Notes: generated by a model not told the origin, from the letters alone. Shown: positions 27,606 through 36,984, numbered from the stretch's first letter. The stretch is DNA of 47,986 bases from an uncultured SAR86 cluster bacterium (GCA_902520495.1 CABYNW010000008.1:1-47986), one strand, 5' to 3'. Translations and numbers: made by a program.

Positions 27606-28907
27606 TTATACCTGTCTGTTTGCTAGTTCAGAAAATTTTATCATCTTCTTCTTAGATTTAAGAACATTTTCTAATTTTTCAACCAATTGTTCTTCTAAAA
27701 TAACCATTCTGAACTGCTCAAGTTGTTGTTGCTGACCAACAATCCATTTTTTATATTGTTCTGGATCTTTATATCTTTTAGATTCATCCTCTATAAAGTT
27801 ATCAATTTGCTCTTTTTTTATTGTTATTTCAAAATACTTAATCATTTCTGCAAATAATAAATCTAATTTAACTCTTTTTTCAGCTTTTTCCATAAATGTA
27901 TCTATTGGGAATAGGTCATCTCCAGCATTTTCTTCTGTATGGCCCATTCTCATCAAAGCATCTTTTCTCATTAAATCAGCCTGTTCATTAATTGTAGATG
28001 AAGGAGCTTTAAAAGAATTTGTCTTTAGCAAAGTTTCGTAAATAGATTCTTTCGTAAGGTCTTTTTCTTGAACACTTACCTCGTTTTTCATTCGTTTGGT
28101 TATCTCTTCGGTAAATTCTGATTGGTCTTTTGCATCCATTTGAAGTTTTTCAAATAAATCCTTGTCAACTTTAGCTTCAGTTATTTCTTGAACAGTTTTT
28201 AGATCAATTTCAAATTCAGCATCAACCCCAGCTAAATCTTTTTTAAAGTAATCATCTGGAAATTTACAATCTATCTTAAATTTTGATGGTTTCTTACCTA
28301 TTAATGAATCTTCAAAACCTGGGATCATAGATTTACTTCCTAAAATAAGCTTAAAATCTTTAGCAGCATTTCCTTCGAACTCTTCACCATCAATTTTTCC
28401 TAGAAAATCAATAATAACTTGATCATCTAATTGTGCTTCTCTAGCAACATCTTTCCATTCTCCATATCTTTTCAAGATATCTGCAATAGCTAAATCAATA
28501 TCATTATCTTCGATTTCAATATTAAATTCTTCATAGCTTGTCCATCTTGAGAATTTAGGCTTTATTTCTGGAAATACCTCTATTGTTGCAGAATAAGTTA
28601 AAGGCTGCTTTGGATCTTCTGAATCTATGGTTACTTTTGGTGATGATGCTGGTCTTATTTTATTTTCAGAGATCGCTTTCGGGTAAGATTCTTGGATAAG
28701 CTCGTTCACAATCTCTGCATGAATGGATTGACCGTACCTTTGCTCTAAAACATCATTAGGAACATTTCCTTTTCTAAATCCATCAATCTTTGCTTTTGTT
28801 TTTATATTTTTGATCTTAGAATCAAATTTAACATCGTATTCACTCACATCTACTGATATTGTTATTTTTCTTTCTAAATCTTTTAACTTTTTTATTTTTA
28901 CTTTCAT
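27606..28907 (-). CDS. tig: Trigger factor
   Basis: Trigger factor binds the ribosome exit tunnel and shields nascent chains. The ribosome-docking signature GFRKGNVP stands at 43-50, and the FKBP-type domain at about 160-245 has DQVIIDFLGKIDGEEF and SMIPGFEDSL. The rest is the helical chaperone domain. At 433 residues the length is normal. The ATG lies 13 nt after the encoded CCA end of tRNA-His on the same strand; those 13 nt include AAGGA. The gene is thus probably expressed from the tRNA-His promoter, with the 5' end of the mRNA made by tRNA 3' processing. Confidence 0.96.
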   Translation of the reverse strand: MKVKIKKLKDLERKITISVDVSEYDVKFDSKIKNIKTKAKIDGFRKGNVPNDVLEQRYGQSIHAEIVNELIQESYPKAISENKIRPASSPKVTIDSEDPKQPLTYSATIEVFPEIKPKFSRWTSYEEFNIEIEDNDIDLAIADILKRYGEWKDVAREAQLDDQVIIDFLGKIDGEEFEGNAAKDFKLILGSKSMIPGFEDSLIGKKPSKFKIDCKFPDDYFKKDLAGVDAEFEIDLKTVQEITEAKVDKDLFEKLQMDAKDQSEFTEEITKRMKNEVSVQEKDLTKESIYETLLKTNSFKAPSSTINEQADLMRKDALMRMGHTEENAGDDLFPIDTFMEKAEKRVKLDLLFAEMIKYFEITIKKEQIDNFIEDESKRYKDPEQYKKWIVGQQQQLEQFRMVILEEQLVEKLENVLKSKKKMIKFSELANRQV

Positions 28908-28920
28908 TTTTTTTCCTTAA

Positions 28921-28998
28921 TGGGGCGAGCGATGGGGTTCGAACCCACGGCCTCCGGAGCCACAATCCAGCGCTCTAACCAACTGAGCTACGCCCGCC
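28921..28998 (-). tRNA. tRNA-His (anticodon GTG)
   Basis: A full cloverleaf folds on the minus strand. The acceptor GCGGGCG pairs with CGCTCGC, with an extra 5' G at 28998 opposite C73, the identity mark of tRNA-His. The anticodon GTG is at 28961-28963, a GTGGG/CCCAT T-stem encloses TTCGAAC, and CCA is encoded at 28921-28923. It stands alone in front of tig. Confidence 0.97.
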
Positions 28999-29010
28999 AT
29001 AAGATTCGGT

Positions 29011-29016
29011 ATTATA
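29011..29016 (-). promoter_or_regulatory. Promoter -10 of tRNA-His / tig
   Basis: A perfect TATAAT on the minus strand ends 12 nt before the tRNA-His 5' end, the usual position for a stable-RNA promoter with a short leader trimmed by RNase P. The -35 region is AT-rich and lacks a good TTGACA match. Confidence 0.6.
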
Positions 29017-29086
29017 GTTTAAAAAAAATTATTATCTATTTTTTTGTTAGTGCTGTTGTATTATTATCTCTAGGGGTGAATAAATA

Positions 29087-30487
29087 ATGAATAGTTTTCT
29101 CTCAGATACTACAAAATACGTTAATAAAGCACTTAAGTATACAGATTTATCAGATGGCTTATCTAATAAAATAATCACCTGTAATTCTACTTATACTGTT
29201 AGATTTGGTGTAAGACTAAGAGGTGAAATATTTACATTTGAAGGCTGGCGATCAGTGCACTCTGAACATATGGAACCAGCGAAAGGCGGAATAAGATTCG
29301 ATTTAGATACTCATGCTGAAGAAGTTGAAGCTTTGGCTGCTTTAATGTCTTACAAATGTGCGATTATTAATGTTCCATATGGTGGTTCCAAAGGAGGACT
29401 TAAGATTGACCCATCTCAGTGGGAAAAACGTGAATTAGAAAAAATTACAAGAAGGTTTGCTCAGGAGCTAATCAAAAGAGATCTTATAAGCCCTTCTATG
29501 AATGTGCCCGCACCAGATATAGGAACCTCTTCAAGGGAGATGGCATGGATTGCCGATGAATATAGAAAAATGCATCCCGCCGATATCAATGGTGCTGCAT
29601 GTGTAACTGGAAAACCTCCAAGTAAAAATGGTCTTATTGGGAGAGAAGAAGCTACAGGACGAGGTGTTCAGTATATTGTAAGAGAGTTCTTTAGAAATCC
29701 TGAGCTTCTAAGATTAGTAAAATTAGATAATGACTTATCAACGAAAACATTTATCCTTCAAGGACTTGGTAATGTTGGCTATCATTTGTCTAAGTTTTTA
29801 ACTGAAGATGACAAAGTTAAGTTAATAGGTATATCAGAGTTTAATGGCGGAATATTCAATGAAGACGGCATTAATGTTGAGCATGCAAAAAAATATTTTT
29901 CTAAACATAATTCTTTTGAAAATTACTCCAAAGCAACATTTATAAAAGATTCATCATTATTGTTAAAAAGAGAATGTGATATTTTGATACCTGCAGCACG
30001 TGAAAATGTAATAACAGAAAAAAACGCTGAAGATATATCTGCTAAATTAATTGTGGAAGCTGCAAATGGTCCTATTAGTTACAAGGGCAATCAAATTCTT
30101 AACAGAAAAAAAATATTTGTAATTCCAGATATTCTTGCCAATGCTGGCGGTGTTGCTGTTAGTTATTTTGAATGGGTAAAAAACTTAAGGCATATTAGAT
30201 TTGGGCGGTTAGAGAAAAGAAAGAATCAATTGCAAATTAATAATTTGATTGAGGCGATTGAAGCTATGACTGGTAAATCCATGCCTAATAAATATAAGGC
30301 TAATTTTATGAATGGTATTGAAGAAATAGATCTAATTAGATCTGGGCTTGATGATATGATGATTGATGGATTTCAGAGTGTTAAAAAAGAGTTTTTAGAG
30401 ATAGAAAAAATTACCGACTTTAGAACTGCAGCATTCAAAGTTGCTATTGATAAAATAGCCCTTTCGTATGATTTTATTGGTTTATAG
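29087..30487 (+). CDS. Glutamate dehydrogenase (ELFV family)
   Basis: The enzyme interconverts glutamate and 2-oxoglutarate plus ammonia with NAD(P). The 466 residues show the ELFV dehydrogenase core: AKGGIRF with the substrate-binding Lys-66, the catalytic Lys-102 in PYGGSKGG, and Asp-144 in PAPDIGT. A Rossmann domain follows with GLGNVG (226-231) and VEAANGPI. The cofactor is not clear from the sequence, and the fold is nearer the shorter catabolic enzymes than E. coli GdhA. It is monocistronic, in a divergent arrangement with tRNA-His, with a GGGG tract about 11 nt before the ATG. Its 3' end overlaps the convergent GST-like gene by 6 nt. Confidence 0.93.
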   Translation: MNSFLSDTTKYVNKALKYTDLSDGLSNKIITCNSTYTVRFGVRLRGEIFTFEGWRSVHSEHMEPAKGGIRFDLDTHAEEVEALAALMSYKCAIINVPYGGSKGGLKIDPSQWEKRELEKITRRFAQELIKRDLISPSMNVPAPDIGTSSREMAWIADEYRKMHPADINGAACVTGKPPSKNGLIGREEATGRGVQYIVREFFRNPELLRLVKLDNDLSTKTFILQGLGNVGYHLSKFLTEDDKVKLIGISEFNGGIFNEDGINVEHAKKYFSKHNSFENYSKATFIKDSSLLLKRECDILIPAARENVITEKNAEDISAKLIVEAANGPISYKGNQILNRKKIFVIPDILANAGGVAVSYFEWVKNLRHIRFGRLEKRKNQLQINNLIEAIEAMTGKSMPNKYKANFMNGIEEIDLIRSGLDDMMIDGFQSVKKEFLEIEKITDFRTAAFKVAIDKIALSYDFIGL

Positions 30488-31135
30488 ATTTTTTGCTGGA
30501 AAATAAACTAAATCAGATCCCTCTTCCCAAACCTTATAATTATGCATTATTTCAATAAACAATTTTGATTCTAAAAAATTATCTAAAACCCCTTTAATCT
30601 TGGGAATATCTTTTTGAGAATCAAACCAATCTATATCTGCTATCTTAAATTGTCTAATAAATGGAAGAATTGAAATATCTAATTTATTTAATTTATCTCC
30701 AAAAAACCATACGTTATTCGATATTAAGTGCTCTAAACTAACAAGAAGCTTTTTGCATTCACTTCTATGAAATTCTAAATCCGCATCTTTGTACCTATTG
30801 GAGTATTTATATCTATCTAAATGGTATTTGAATTTATCATCAAAAATACATATCATCTCGTCAGATAATTCAAGCTTGTTTTGATCTAGATTTTCTTTAA
30901 AAATATCAGTCTTACTTATAACCCAATTAATGATGTCTATACTTTCATCAATAATTTTATCTTTCAATACTAAAACTGGTACTGTTCCTTTTGGTGAAAT
31001 TTTAAGCATTTGATTAGGTTTATTGCTCAAGCTTACCTCTCTAATTTCACATGTAATATCTGCAAGTTTTAAAGCCATTCTTGCGCGCATTGCATATGGA
31101 CATCTTTTGAATGAGTATAAAATTGGATATTTCAT
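30482..31135 (-). CDS. Glutathione S-transferase N-terminal domain protein
   Basis: The first 75 residues are a thioredoxin-fold GST domain starting ILYSFKRCPYAMRARMAL, with a CPYA motif (Cys-12) in place of the usual Ser or Tyr. The cis-Pro segment KGTVPVLVL and the glutathione-contact DESIDI follow. The remaining approximately 140 residues are the helical GST C-terminal domain. The ATG at 31135 gives 217 residues and lies 1 nt after the trhO stop; an in-frame ATG at 31165 would add 10 residues of no family resemblance. The Cys-containing motif suggests thiol-disulfide or glutaredoxin-like chemistry (GrxB/omega-type). The substrate is unknown. It is co-directional with trhO. Confidence 0.83.
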   Translation of the reverse strand: MKYPILYSFKRCPYAMRARMALKLADITCEIREVSLSNKPNQMLKISPKGTVPVLVLKDKIIDESIDIINWVISKTDIFKENLDQNKLELSDEMICIFDDKFKYHLDRYKYSNRYKDADLEFHRSECKKLLVSLEHLISNNVWFFGDKLNKLDISILPFIRQFKIADIDWFDSQKDIPKIKGVLDNFLESKLFIEIMHNYKVWEEGSDLVYFPAKNL

Positions 31136-31136
31136 T

Positions 31137-32069
31137 CTAATTAAATACCTCGTCTTTTGGCCCAATATGTTTTTGATTACGCTTCTTAGCTAAATCGACT
31201 TGCTTTTGTCTGCTCATATACCTTGATTTCTGTTCTTCTGTAGTTTTATGAAAGCAGTTTGGACATGCAACTCCTCTAATATATTTTTCAGATTCTTTGT
31301 CTTTATCGGTTATGGGCATTCGGCATCCATGACACATATCATATGTGCCTTCAGACAGGTCATGTTTGACAGAAACTCTATCATCGAAAACAAAGCATTC
31401 GCCTTCCCATTTACTTTCAGTTTCTGGTATTGATTCTAAATATTTTAAAATGCCACCTTTAAGGTGATACACATTTTCAAATCCTTCTTTTTTCATCAAA
31501 GAGGAGGCTTTTTCGCATCTAATTCCTCCTGTACAAAACATCGCAATATTTTTAAACTTTTTTTCTTTAGATGTGAATCTTTGTTTCTTTATCCATTTTG
31601 GAAATTCACTAAATTTTGTTGTCTTGGGGTTTAAAGAATCTTTGAATGTGCCAATGGAATATTCATAGTTATTTCTAGTATCAATAATAATAGTATCTTC
31701 TTTTTCAATAAGCTTATTCCAGTCTTTTGGTTCAATGTACTTACCGACAATATTGGTAGGATCTATTGATTCATCTCCAATAGTAACTATTTCTTTTTTT
31801 AATTTTACTTTTAATCTTATAAAAGGTTTTTTTTCTGAAAAAGAATACTTAATATCTAAATCATCAAAACCTTTTTTACTTCTTATAAAACTTAGTGCTG
31901 AAGAAAGTTTTTCTTCAGTAGAAGCAGATATTGTTCCATTTAGACCTTCCTCACCAACTAATAGTGTTCCATATATAGAAAGATGCTCAAATTTTAAACG
32001 AATTTCATTTTGGATCTTAACTGGATCCAGGATTTTAGAAAATTTATATAAGGCAGCAACTTTATACAT
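31137..32069 (-). CDS. trhO: tRNA uridine(34) hydroxylase TrhO (rhodanese-family)
   Basis: TrhO hydroxylates U34 of certain tRNAs to ho5U, the precursor of cmo5U or mo5U, using oxygen. The 310 residues carry an N-terminal domain (KFEHLSIYGTLLVGEEGLNG), a rhodanese domain with active-loop CTGGIRC (Cys-179, Cys-185), and a C-terminal Cys cluster (CHGCRMP then CPNCF). The ATG lies 11 nt after the CCA end of tRNA-Arg(TCT), which itself follows tRNA-Pro(TGG), all on the same strand. That predicts a tRNA-mRNA transcript. The gap (ATTTTTTTATT) has no Shine-Dalgarno. tRNA-Pro(UGG) belongs to the U34 class that TrhO modifies. Confidence 0.94.
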   Translation of the reverse strand: MYKVAALYKFSKILDPVKIQNEIRLKFEHLSIYGTLLVGEEGLNGTISASTEEKLSSALSFIRSKKGFDDLDIKYSFSEKKPFIRLKVKLKKEIVTIGDESIDPTNIVGKYIEPKDWNKLIEKEDTIIIDTRNNYEYSIGTFKDSLNPKTTKFSEFPKWIKKQRFTSKEKKFKNIAMFCTGGIRCEKASSLMKKEGFENVYHLKGGILKYLESIPETESKWEGECFVFDDRVSVKHDLSEGTYDMCHGCRMPITDKDKESEKYIRGVACPNCFHKTTEEQKSRYMSRQKQVDLAKKRNQKHIGPKDEVFN

Positions 32070-32080
32070 AATAAAAAAAT

Positions 32081-32157
<77 letters not shown>

Positions 32158-32158
32158 T

Positions 32159-32235
32159 TGGTCGGGGTAGTAAGATTCGAACTTACGACCACTCGCTCCC
32201 AAAGCGAGTGCGCTACCAGACTGCGCTATACCCCG
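32159..32235 (-). tRNA. tRNA-Pro (anticodon TGG)
   Basis: A 77-nt cloverleaf on the minus strand starts CGGGGTA and ends TACCCCG-A-CCA. The anticodon stem CTCGC/GCGAG encloses TTTGGGA with TGG at 32199-32201. C1 opposite G72 is the tRNA-Pro acceptor mark. It is the first gene after the promoter at 32245-32273. Confidence 0.97.
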
Positions 32236-32244
32236 AGGATGCAA

Positions 32245-32273
32245 ATATTAAAGTTAATACAAAAAATAAGCAA
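32245..32273 (-). promoter_or_regulatory. Sigma70 promoter of tRNA-Pro/tRNA-Arg/trhO
   Basis: On the minus strand, TTGCTT (32268-32273) is spaced 17 nt from TAATAT (32245-32250). The predicted start is a few nt before the tRNA-Pro 5' end. No other strong promoter is visible before trhO. Confidence 0.65.
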
Positions 32274-32279
32274 TCATCG

Positions 32280-32308
32280 TAGGCATAAATATTCTTTAAT
32301 GAGATAAT
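32280..32308 (+). promoter_or_regulatory. Promoter for leaderless folD mRNA
   Basis: TAGGCA (32280-32285, 4 of 6 to TTGACA) is spaced 17 nt from GATAAT (32303-32308, 5 of 6). Exactly 6 nt then separate the hexamer from the folD ATG, placing the expected transcription start on the ATG itself. No Shine-Dalgarno is present. Confidence 0.55.
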
Positions 32309-32314
32309 ACCATC

Positions 32315-33157
32315 ATGACAGCAATAATACTTGATGGAAAAGAACTCTCTAAAATTTCAGAAGAATCGATAAAACAAAGGGTTGTGGATTTGTCTGAAAA
32401 AGGTATTAAACCTACTTTAGCAACTATTCTTGTTGGAAATGATCCTGCCTCAGAAACCTATGTAAAGATGAAGCGCAATACTTGTGCAAGAGTTGGTATG
32501 GAATCTATTGCTATTGAATTACCAGAAACCACAACAACAGATGAGTTACTTGAAACTATTAAAAAACTAAATGAAGATGATAGTGTTCATGGAATATTGT
32601 TACAGCATCCAGTTCCTTCTCAGATAGACGAAAGGCTTTGTTTTGACGCCATTAGTATTAACAAAGATGTCGATGGAGTAACCTGTTTAGGGTTTGGTAA
32701 CATGTCTATGGGTATTAATGCCTATGGATCATGCACACCTGCTGGAATTATAAGACTTATAAAGCACCATAATATTGAGGTTCAAGGCTTAAACGCTGTT
32801 GTTGTTGGAAGGAGTCCTATATTGGGAAAACCAATGGCCATGATGTTATTAAATTTAAATGCAACAGTAACCATTTGTCACTCAAGAACACTAGAATTAG
32901 ATAACATCATTAAAAATGCTGATCTAATAGTTGGCGCGGTGGGTATTCCAAAATTTATAAAAACATACTGGATTAAGAAAAATGCTATTGTCATAGATGC
33001 TGGTTACCATCCTGAAAAATGTGGTGATATTGATTTAGATAATATAGATAGGATTGCTTCAGCATATACGCCTGTACCTGGAGGAGTCGGACCTATGACA
33101 ATTAATACATTGATATTGCACACTGTTCAGTCTGCAGAAAAAGGAATTGTAGATTAA
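32315..33157 (+). CDS. folD: Methylenetetrahydrofolate dehydrogenase / methenyltetrahydrofolate cyclohydrolase
   Basis: FolD oxidises 5,10-methylene-THF to methenyl-THF and hydrolyses it to 10-formyl-THF, supplying one-carbon units. The 280 residues have the catalytic YVKMK (Tyr-49, Lys-53), LLQHPVP with Gln-97, NKDVDG (116-121), and the nucleotide-binding [16 protein letters not shown]. The C-terminal signature [14 protein letters not shown] is complete. The ATG at 32315 lacks a ribosome-binding site and lies 6 nt downstream of a GATAAT hexamer, so it is a leaderless candidate. Its TAA shares a TTAA palindrome with the stop of the convergent DUF4389 gene. Confidence 0.97.
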   Translation: MTAIILDGKELSKISEESIKQRVVDLSEKGIKPTLATILVGNDPASETYVKMKRNTCARVGMESIAIELPETTTTDELLETIKKLNEDDSVHGILLQHPVPSQIDERLCFDAISINKDVDGVTCLGFGNMSMGINAYGSCTPAGIIRLIKHHNIEVQGLNAVVVGRSPILGKPMAMMLLNLNATVTICHSRTLELDNIIKNADLIVGAVGIPKFIKTYWIKKNAIVIDAGYHPEKCGDIDLDNIDRIASAYTPVPGGVGPMTINTLILHTVQSAEKGIVD

Positions 33158-33678
33158 TATTTATCTTTATTGTTTAAAGAGCTTTCAATTGCATCAAGCT
33201 CAACCTTTAAATCAAAGACTTCTTTTTTAAACTTACTTAATTCATTGGCTTTACTGTGATCTGAAGCTTGATTTTCATCATAAGAAGCAATATCTATTTC
33301 AAGTTTATTAATAACTGTCTCACGTTCCATGATTTGAGATTTTATATCTTTAATTTTAGTTTTAAGCTCTTCATCATCTTCAACCTCACCCTTTATTACC
33401 TCTTCTTCAGAATTACTATCCTTAAATGGAAATGGCTTTTCTTCTGTTTGAAATAATAAAAATGCCAATGAATCATTAAAAAATTCGATTATATATGAAT
33501 TAAAATTTTCTAAAGATGAATTTACTTTTGAGGTAAAAAGAACAAATAGAAATTGAATAAAAGACAATCCAATACAAATAGGTAATGCAAAATTAATTGC
33601 AAAGGCATAAAGAACCATAAAAAAGAATCTTGCCCAATTGCTAGATTTTAAAATTTCTTCTACATTCATATTTTTCAT
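33154..33678 (-). CDS. DUF4389 membrane protein with coiled-coil tail
   Basis: The N-terminal approximately 90 residues match DUF4389. They have [32 protein letters not shown] split over two hydrophobic segments, an amphipathic stretch with Asn-rich SLENFNSYI, and the family ending TEEKPFPF (about 80-87). Residues about 95-174 are an acidic to mixed-charge region of heptad-like helix ([22 protein letters not shown]...), predicted to be a coiled coil; this tail is not part of the core domain. The function is unknown. It lies 3 nt after gpsA on the same strand, and its stop overlaps the folD stop. Confidence 0.75.
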   Translation of the reverse strand: MKNMNVEEILKSSNWARFFFMVLYAFAINFALPICIGLSFIQFLFVLFTSKVNSSLENFNSYIIEFFNDSLAFLLFQTEEKPFPFKDSNSEEEVIKGEVEDDEELKTKIKDIKSQIMERETVINKLEIDIASYDENQASDHSKANELSKFKKEVFDLKVELDAIESSLNNKDKY

Positions 33679-33681
33679 ATC

Positions 33682-34692
33682 TTAATAAGTAAATTCTACA
33701 TCAACTTCATTAGGATTATTAACTAAATCATTAATTAATTTATTAGGAGAGGATTTTTTATAAATTATATTATATAAAGATTCTACTAATGGCATCTTAA
33801 TATCTAATTGTATTGATTCATTTCTTATAACATCTAATGTCCTAATTCCTTCTGCAACTTGTCCAATTTCATTTTTGGCTTCTTCAATCTTCATTCCTTT
33901 GCCTAGGTTGAAACCTAGCTGATAATTTCTTGAGAGTTTGGACGTGCATGTTGCTACAAGATCACCCATACCAGCAAGACCTAAAAAAGTAATTGGATTT
34001 GCACCTTTTGCAACAGCAAATCTACTCATTTCTGCCATGCTTCTTGTTAAGATTAATCCTATGGCATTCTCTCCGACTTCTATCGACTCAGCTAAGCCAC
34101 ATATAATTGCATATATATTTTTTAAGGCTCCAGCAAGCTCAACACCTTCCATATCATTACTTGAATAAATTTTAAATGTCTGTGATGAAAGTACTGCTTT
34201 TACAGACTCAATAAGATCTTCATCAATGCTTGCAATAACTGTACCAGCAATTTTTTTATCAGCAATCTCTTTTGCTAAATTTGGTCCACTTAAAACTCCA
34301 ATGGGGTTACTAAAGTTTGATGAAATCATTTCTGAAAGTGATCTAAAAGGATCTCCTAGTATCCCTTTTGTACAAGAGATAACATAAGCATCTTCCATTA
34401 ATAAATTACTAATACGTTCAATTATTTTCTTAAAAACAATACTTGGTGTAGCAATAAATACAATAGATGCTTCTTTCATTACGTTTTCTAGAGAGTCTGA
34501 AGCTTGAATATTTTCAGATAGCTTTAATTCTGGATGGTAATTAGTATTAGCTCCTTCAGAGTTTATTCTTAATGCTTGTTCCGAATCTCTAACCCACAAA
34601 GCAACTTTGTATCCATTTGAAGCTGCTAGATTTGCCAGAACAGTGCCAAAACTTCCACCTCCAAGTACAACAACTTTTTTTAATTTATGCAT
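33682..34692 (-). CDS. gpsA: Glycerol-3-phosphate dehydrogenase [NAD(P)+]
   Basis: GpsA reduces dihydroxyacetone phosphate to sn-glycerol 3-phosphate, the backbone of phospholipids. The 336 residues start with the nucleotide-binding VVVLGGGSFGTVLA (7-20). They contain SCTKGI, GVLSGPNLAKEIA, the catalytic Lys in ELAGALKNIYAI, and FLGLAGMGDLVATCTS. Phe replaces the usual Trp in the GGGSWGT motif, a minor change. It begins 2 nt after the htpG stop and ends 3 nt before the DUF4389 gene, so the three are probably co-transcribed. Confidence 0.96.
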   Translation of the reverse strand: MHKLKKVVVLGGGSFGTVLANLAASNGYKVALWVRDSEQALRINSEGANTNYHPELKLSENIQASDSLENVMKEASIVFIATPSIVFKKIIERISNLLMEDAYVISCTKGILGDPFRSLSEMISSNFSNPIGVLSGPNLAKEIADKKIAGTVIASIDEDLIESVKAVLSSQTFKIYSSNDMEGVELAGALKNIYAIICGLAESIEVGENAIGLILTRSMAEMSRFAVAKGANPITFLGLAGMGDLVATCTSKLSRNYQLGFNLGKGMKIEEAKNEIGQVAEGIRTLDVIRNESIQLDIKMPLVESLYNIIYKKSSPNKLINDLVNNPNEVDVEFTY

Positions 34693-34694
34693 AC

Positions 34695-36521
34695 TTAACT
34701 GAGATACTTATCAAGCTGTCTTAAATATTTTGAAGGGTCTTTTGGTGATCCTCCTTCTGCTATCAATGCATAATCATATAAGAAATCTACAAATGAATTA
34801 AATTGTCTGCCTTTCATATCTCTTAACTTTTTAAGCAGCTTATGTTTAATGTTTACTTCAAATATTGGCTTGGACTCTCCAAAATTTTGGCCTGATGCTT
34901 CTAAAATCTTTCTTAGTTGGGCTCCTGGTTCGCTTTGAGGAAGAATTAAACATGATGCTGAATCAATTAATCTTTTACTGATTAGAACGTCAGAAACCCT
35001 ATCTTTGAGATGGGATTTAATTTTTTTGATTATATCTTTTTCATTGTCGCTAATTTTTGCCTCTTGAGTCTCTTTAGAGACCTCTTCTTTAGCTACATTT
35101 ACTAGTTGTTTTCCATTGTATTCATGGATACTTGTCATTAACCATTCATCAATACGATCAGTTAATAGAATTACTTCGATTCCCTTGGCTTTTAACTTCT
35201 CAATATGAGGTGAATTTACTGCTGCCTCATAAGTGTCAGCAACACAAAAATATATATGCTCCTGATCTGATTGCATTTTTTCTATGTATTCATCAAAGGA
35301 AGTTAAGTTGTTTAAATCTGGCAGATTTGAAGAATTAAATAGCATTAGGCTTGCTATAAGCTCCCTGTTCTCAAAATCTTCTGCAGGACCTTCTTTTAAA
35401 ACTAACCCGTATTCATCCCAAAATTCTTTATATTTATCTATTGAATTTTCTTTAAGTTTTTTTAATGTATCTAAAGTTCTTTTTGTTAAAGACTTTTTAA
35501 CAGTATCCACCATGGGATTATTCTGAAGAATTTCTCTTGATACATTTAAAGGAAGATCATTGGTATCAAGAATACCTCTTAAAAATCTTAAATAAATAGG
35601 TAGGAAGTTAGATGCATCATCCATAATGAAGACTCTTTGTACATATAACTTTAGTCCTCTAGGTGATTCTCTATTCCAAAGATCAAAAGGTGGTTTTGAA
35701 GGTATATATAAAAGATTTGTATATTCATTTTTACCTTCAACTTTGTTATGTATCCACTCAAGTGGCTCATTTTGATCAAAACTTATAAATTTATAAAAGT
35801 CTACGTAATCTTGATCTTTAATATTTTTCTTAGACTTTAGCCATAAAGCTTCAGCTTCATTAATTCTAGATGGCTCATTCTCTCCATCGATAATATTTAA
35901 AGGGAAATTAATATATTGAGAATATTTTTCTAAAAGAAACCTTATTCTTCCAGGCTCACAAAACTCTTTATTATCATCATTTAGATAAATAATTATTTCA
36001 GTTCCGTTGGTATCTTTTGGTATAGATTTAATTTTATACTTTTCTTCACCATTGCTTTCCCATATAGTCCCATCTTTATCAAGTTCTAGTGCTGATTTTG
36101 TAATAACTTGAACTTTTTCTGCAACCATAAAAACAGAGTAAAATCCCACACCAAATTGACCAATAAGGTTTGAATCTTTCTTCCTATCCCCAGTAATATT
36201 CTCCAAAAATGACGCTGTTCCCGATCTTGCAATGGTTCCAATATTCTCTACAATCTCATCTTCTGACATTCCTATGCCATTGTCTGATATAGAAATTTTA
36301 TTTTGGTCTTTCAACACTTTGACATTTATTTGAAGATCTTTAGTTAATTTTGCTAATGTCTTATTTTCAACAGATTTAAAACGTAGTTTATCGATCGCAT
36401 CAGATGCATTTGACACTATCTCTCTAATAAAAATTTCTTTATTAGAATATAAAGAGTGAATCATTAACTTTAAAAGTTGCTTTGTTTCAGTCTGAAAAAT
36501 TCTTGTTTTTGATTTGCTCAT
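34695..36521 (-). CDS. htpG: Chaperone HtpG (Hsp90)
   Basis: This is a 608-residue bacterial Hsp90. The GHKL ATPase domain has Glu-34 and Asn-38 in REIVSNASDAIDKLRF, Asp-80 in SDNGIGMS, IGTIARSGT (94-102) and GQFGVGFYS (121-129). The middle domain has VQRVFIMDD and the catalytic Arg in LPLNVSREILQNN. The C-terminal dimerisation domain ends LAEGG..PKDPSKYL. The 46-bp upstream gap contains TATAAC followed by 12 nt and no Shine-Dalgarno. gpsA follows on the same strand. Confidence 0.97.
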   Translation of the reverse strand: MSKSKTRIFQTETKQLLKLMIHSLYSNKEIFIREIVSNASDAIDKLRFKSVENKTLAKLTKDLQINVKVLKDQNKISISDNGIGMSEDEIVENIGTIARSGTASFLENITGDRKKDSNLIGQFGVGFYSVFMVAEKVQVITKSALELDKDGTIWESNGEEKYKIKSIPKDTNGTEIIIYLNDDNKEFCEPGRIRFLLEKYSQYINFPLNIIDGENEPSRINEAEALWLKSKKNIKDQDYVDFYKFISFDQNEPLEWIHNKVEGKNEYTNLLYIPSKPPFDLWNRESPRGLKLYVQRVFIMDDASNFLPIYLRFLRGILDTNDLPLNVSREILQNNPMVDTVKKSLTKRTLDTLKKLKENSIDKYKEFWDEYGLVLKEGPAEDFENRELIASLMLFNSSNLPDLNNLTSFDEYIEKMQSDQEHIYFCVADTYEAAVNSPHIEKLKAKGIEVILLTDRIDEWLMTSIHEYNGKQLVNVAKEEVSKETQEAKISDNEKDIIKKIKSHLKDRVSDVLISKRLIDSASCLILPQSEPGAQLRKILEASGQNFGESKPIFEVNIKHKLLKKLRDMKGRQFNSFVDFLYDYALIAEGGSPKDPSKYLRQLDKYLS

Positions 36522-36567
36522 AATAATTTAGTGGTTATAAAAAAGAATATTTCAAGTTATTTAAAGG

Positions 36568-36975
36568 TTATAGTGTTGTGACTCTGAAGATTTGAATAAT
36601 AGCAATGACCATGATAACTATAGTATTAAAGACACTTAAGTTATGAAACCACTTAAAAAGATTTTGCCATCCCCTATCCCTAGCAATATTTGTAAAAGGA
36701 ATTATAAGATACCCTAACAAAGAGAATGATACCGCAATTAAAGCAACATAAATATCAAACTTCTGGAAAAATAAATATGAAATCAGGAGTGCTAATAGAG
36801 TGATTAGAAGCAGCAAAAGATAATATCGAGGGAAGATTTTTCTTAAAAATTTAGAAGCATTTTGTTCATCAAGAACTTTAAAAACAACAGGTGCTGTTAA
36901 TAGAACTTGGGCAAATATAATTCCTAATGCTAGTGCATAACATAGTATTAATAAACTAATAATTAACGTATTCAT
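36568..36975 (-). CDS. DUF4149-type small membrane protein
   Basis: This 135-residue protein has four hydrophobic segments (about 3-27, 52-70, 75-95, 113-131). Its pattern, including APVVFKVLDEQNASKFLRKIFPRYY after the first helix (quoted in part) and a loop NIARDRGW, fits DUF4149/TMEM205-like inner-membrane proteins of unknown function. The ATG lies 9 nt after the CCA end of tRNA-Asp, with only TTTATAGAT between them and no Shine-Dalgarno. It probably shares the tRNA transcript. htpG lies 46 nt downstream on the same strand. Confidence 0.75.
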   Translation of the reverse strand: MNTLIISLLILCYALALGIIFAQVLLTAPVVFKVLDEQNASKFLRKIFPRYYLLLLLITLLALLISYLFFQKFDIYVALIAVSFSLLGYLIIPFTNIARDRGWQNLFKWFHNLSVFNTIVIMVIAIIQIFRVTTL

Positions 36976-36984
36976 ATCTATAAA

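Noticed and set aside
32236-32314. Possible folate or THF riboswitch before folD
   Set aside because: Only 79 bp separate the tRNA promoter side from folD, the -10 sits 6 nt before the ATG, and no structured leader is possible on that transcript.
36522-36567. Heat-shock (sigma32) promoter for htpG
   Set aside because: CTTGAAA resembles the -35 element, but no CCCCATNT-like -10 follows at 13-15 nt, so the match is probably chance.
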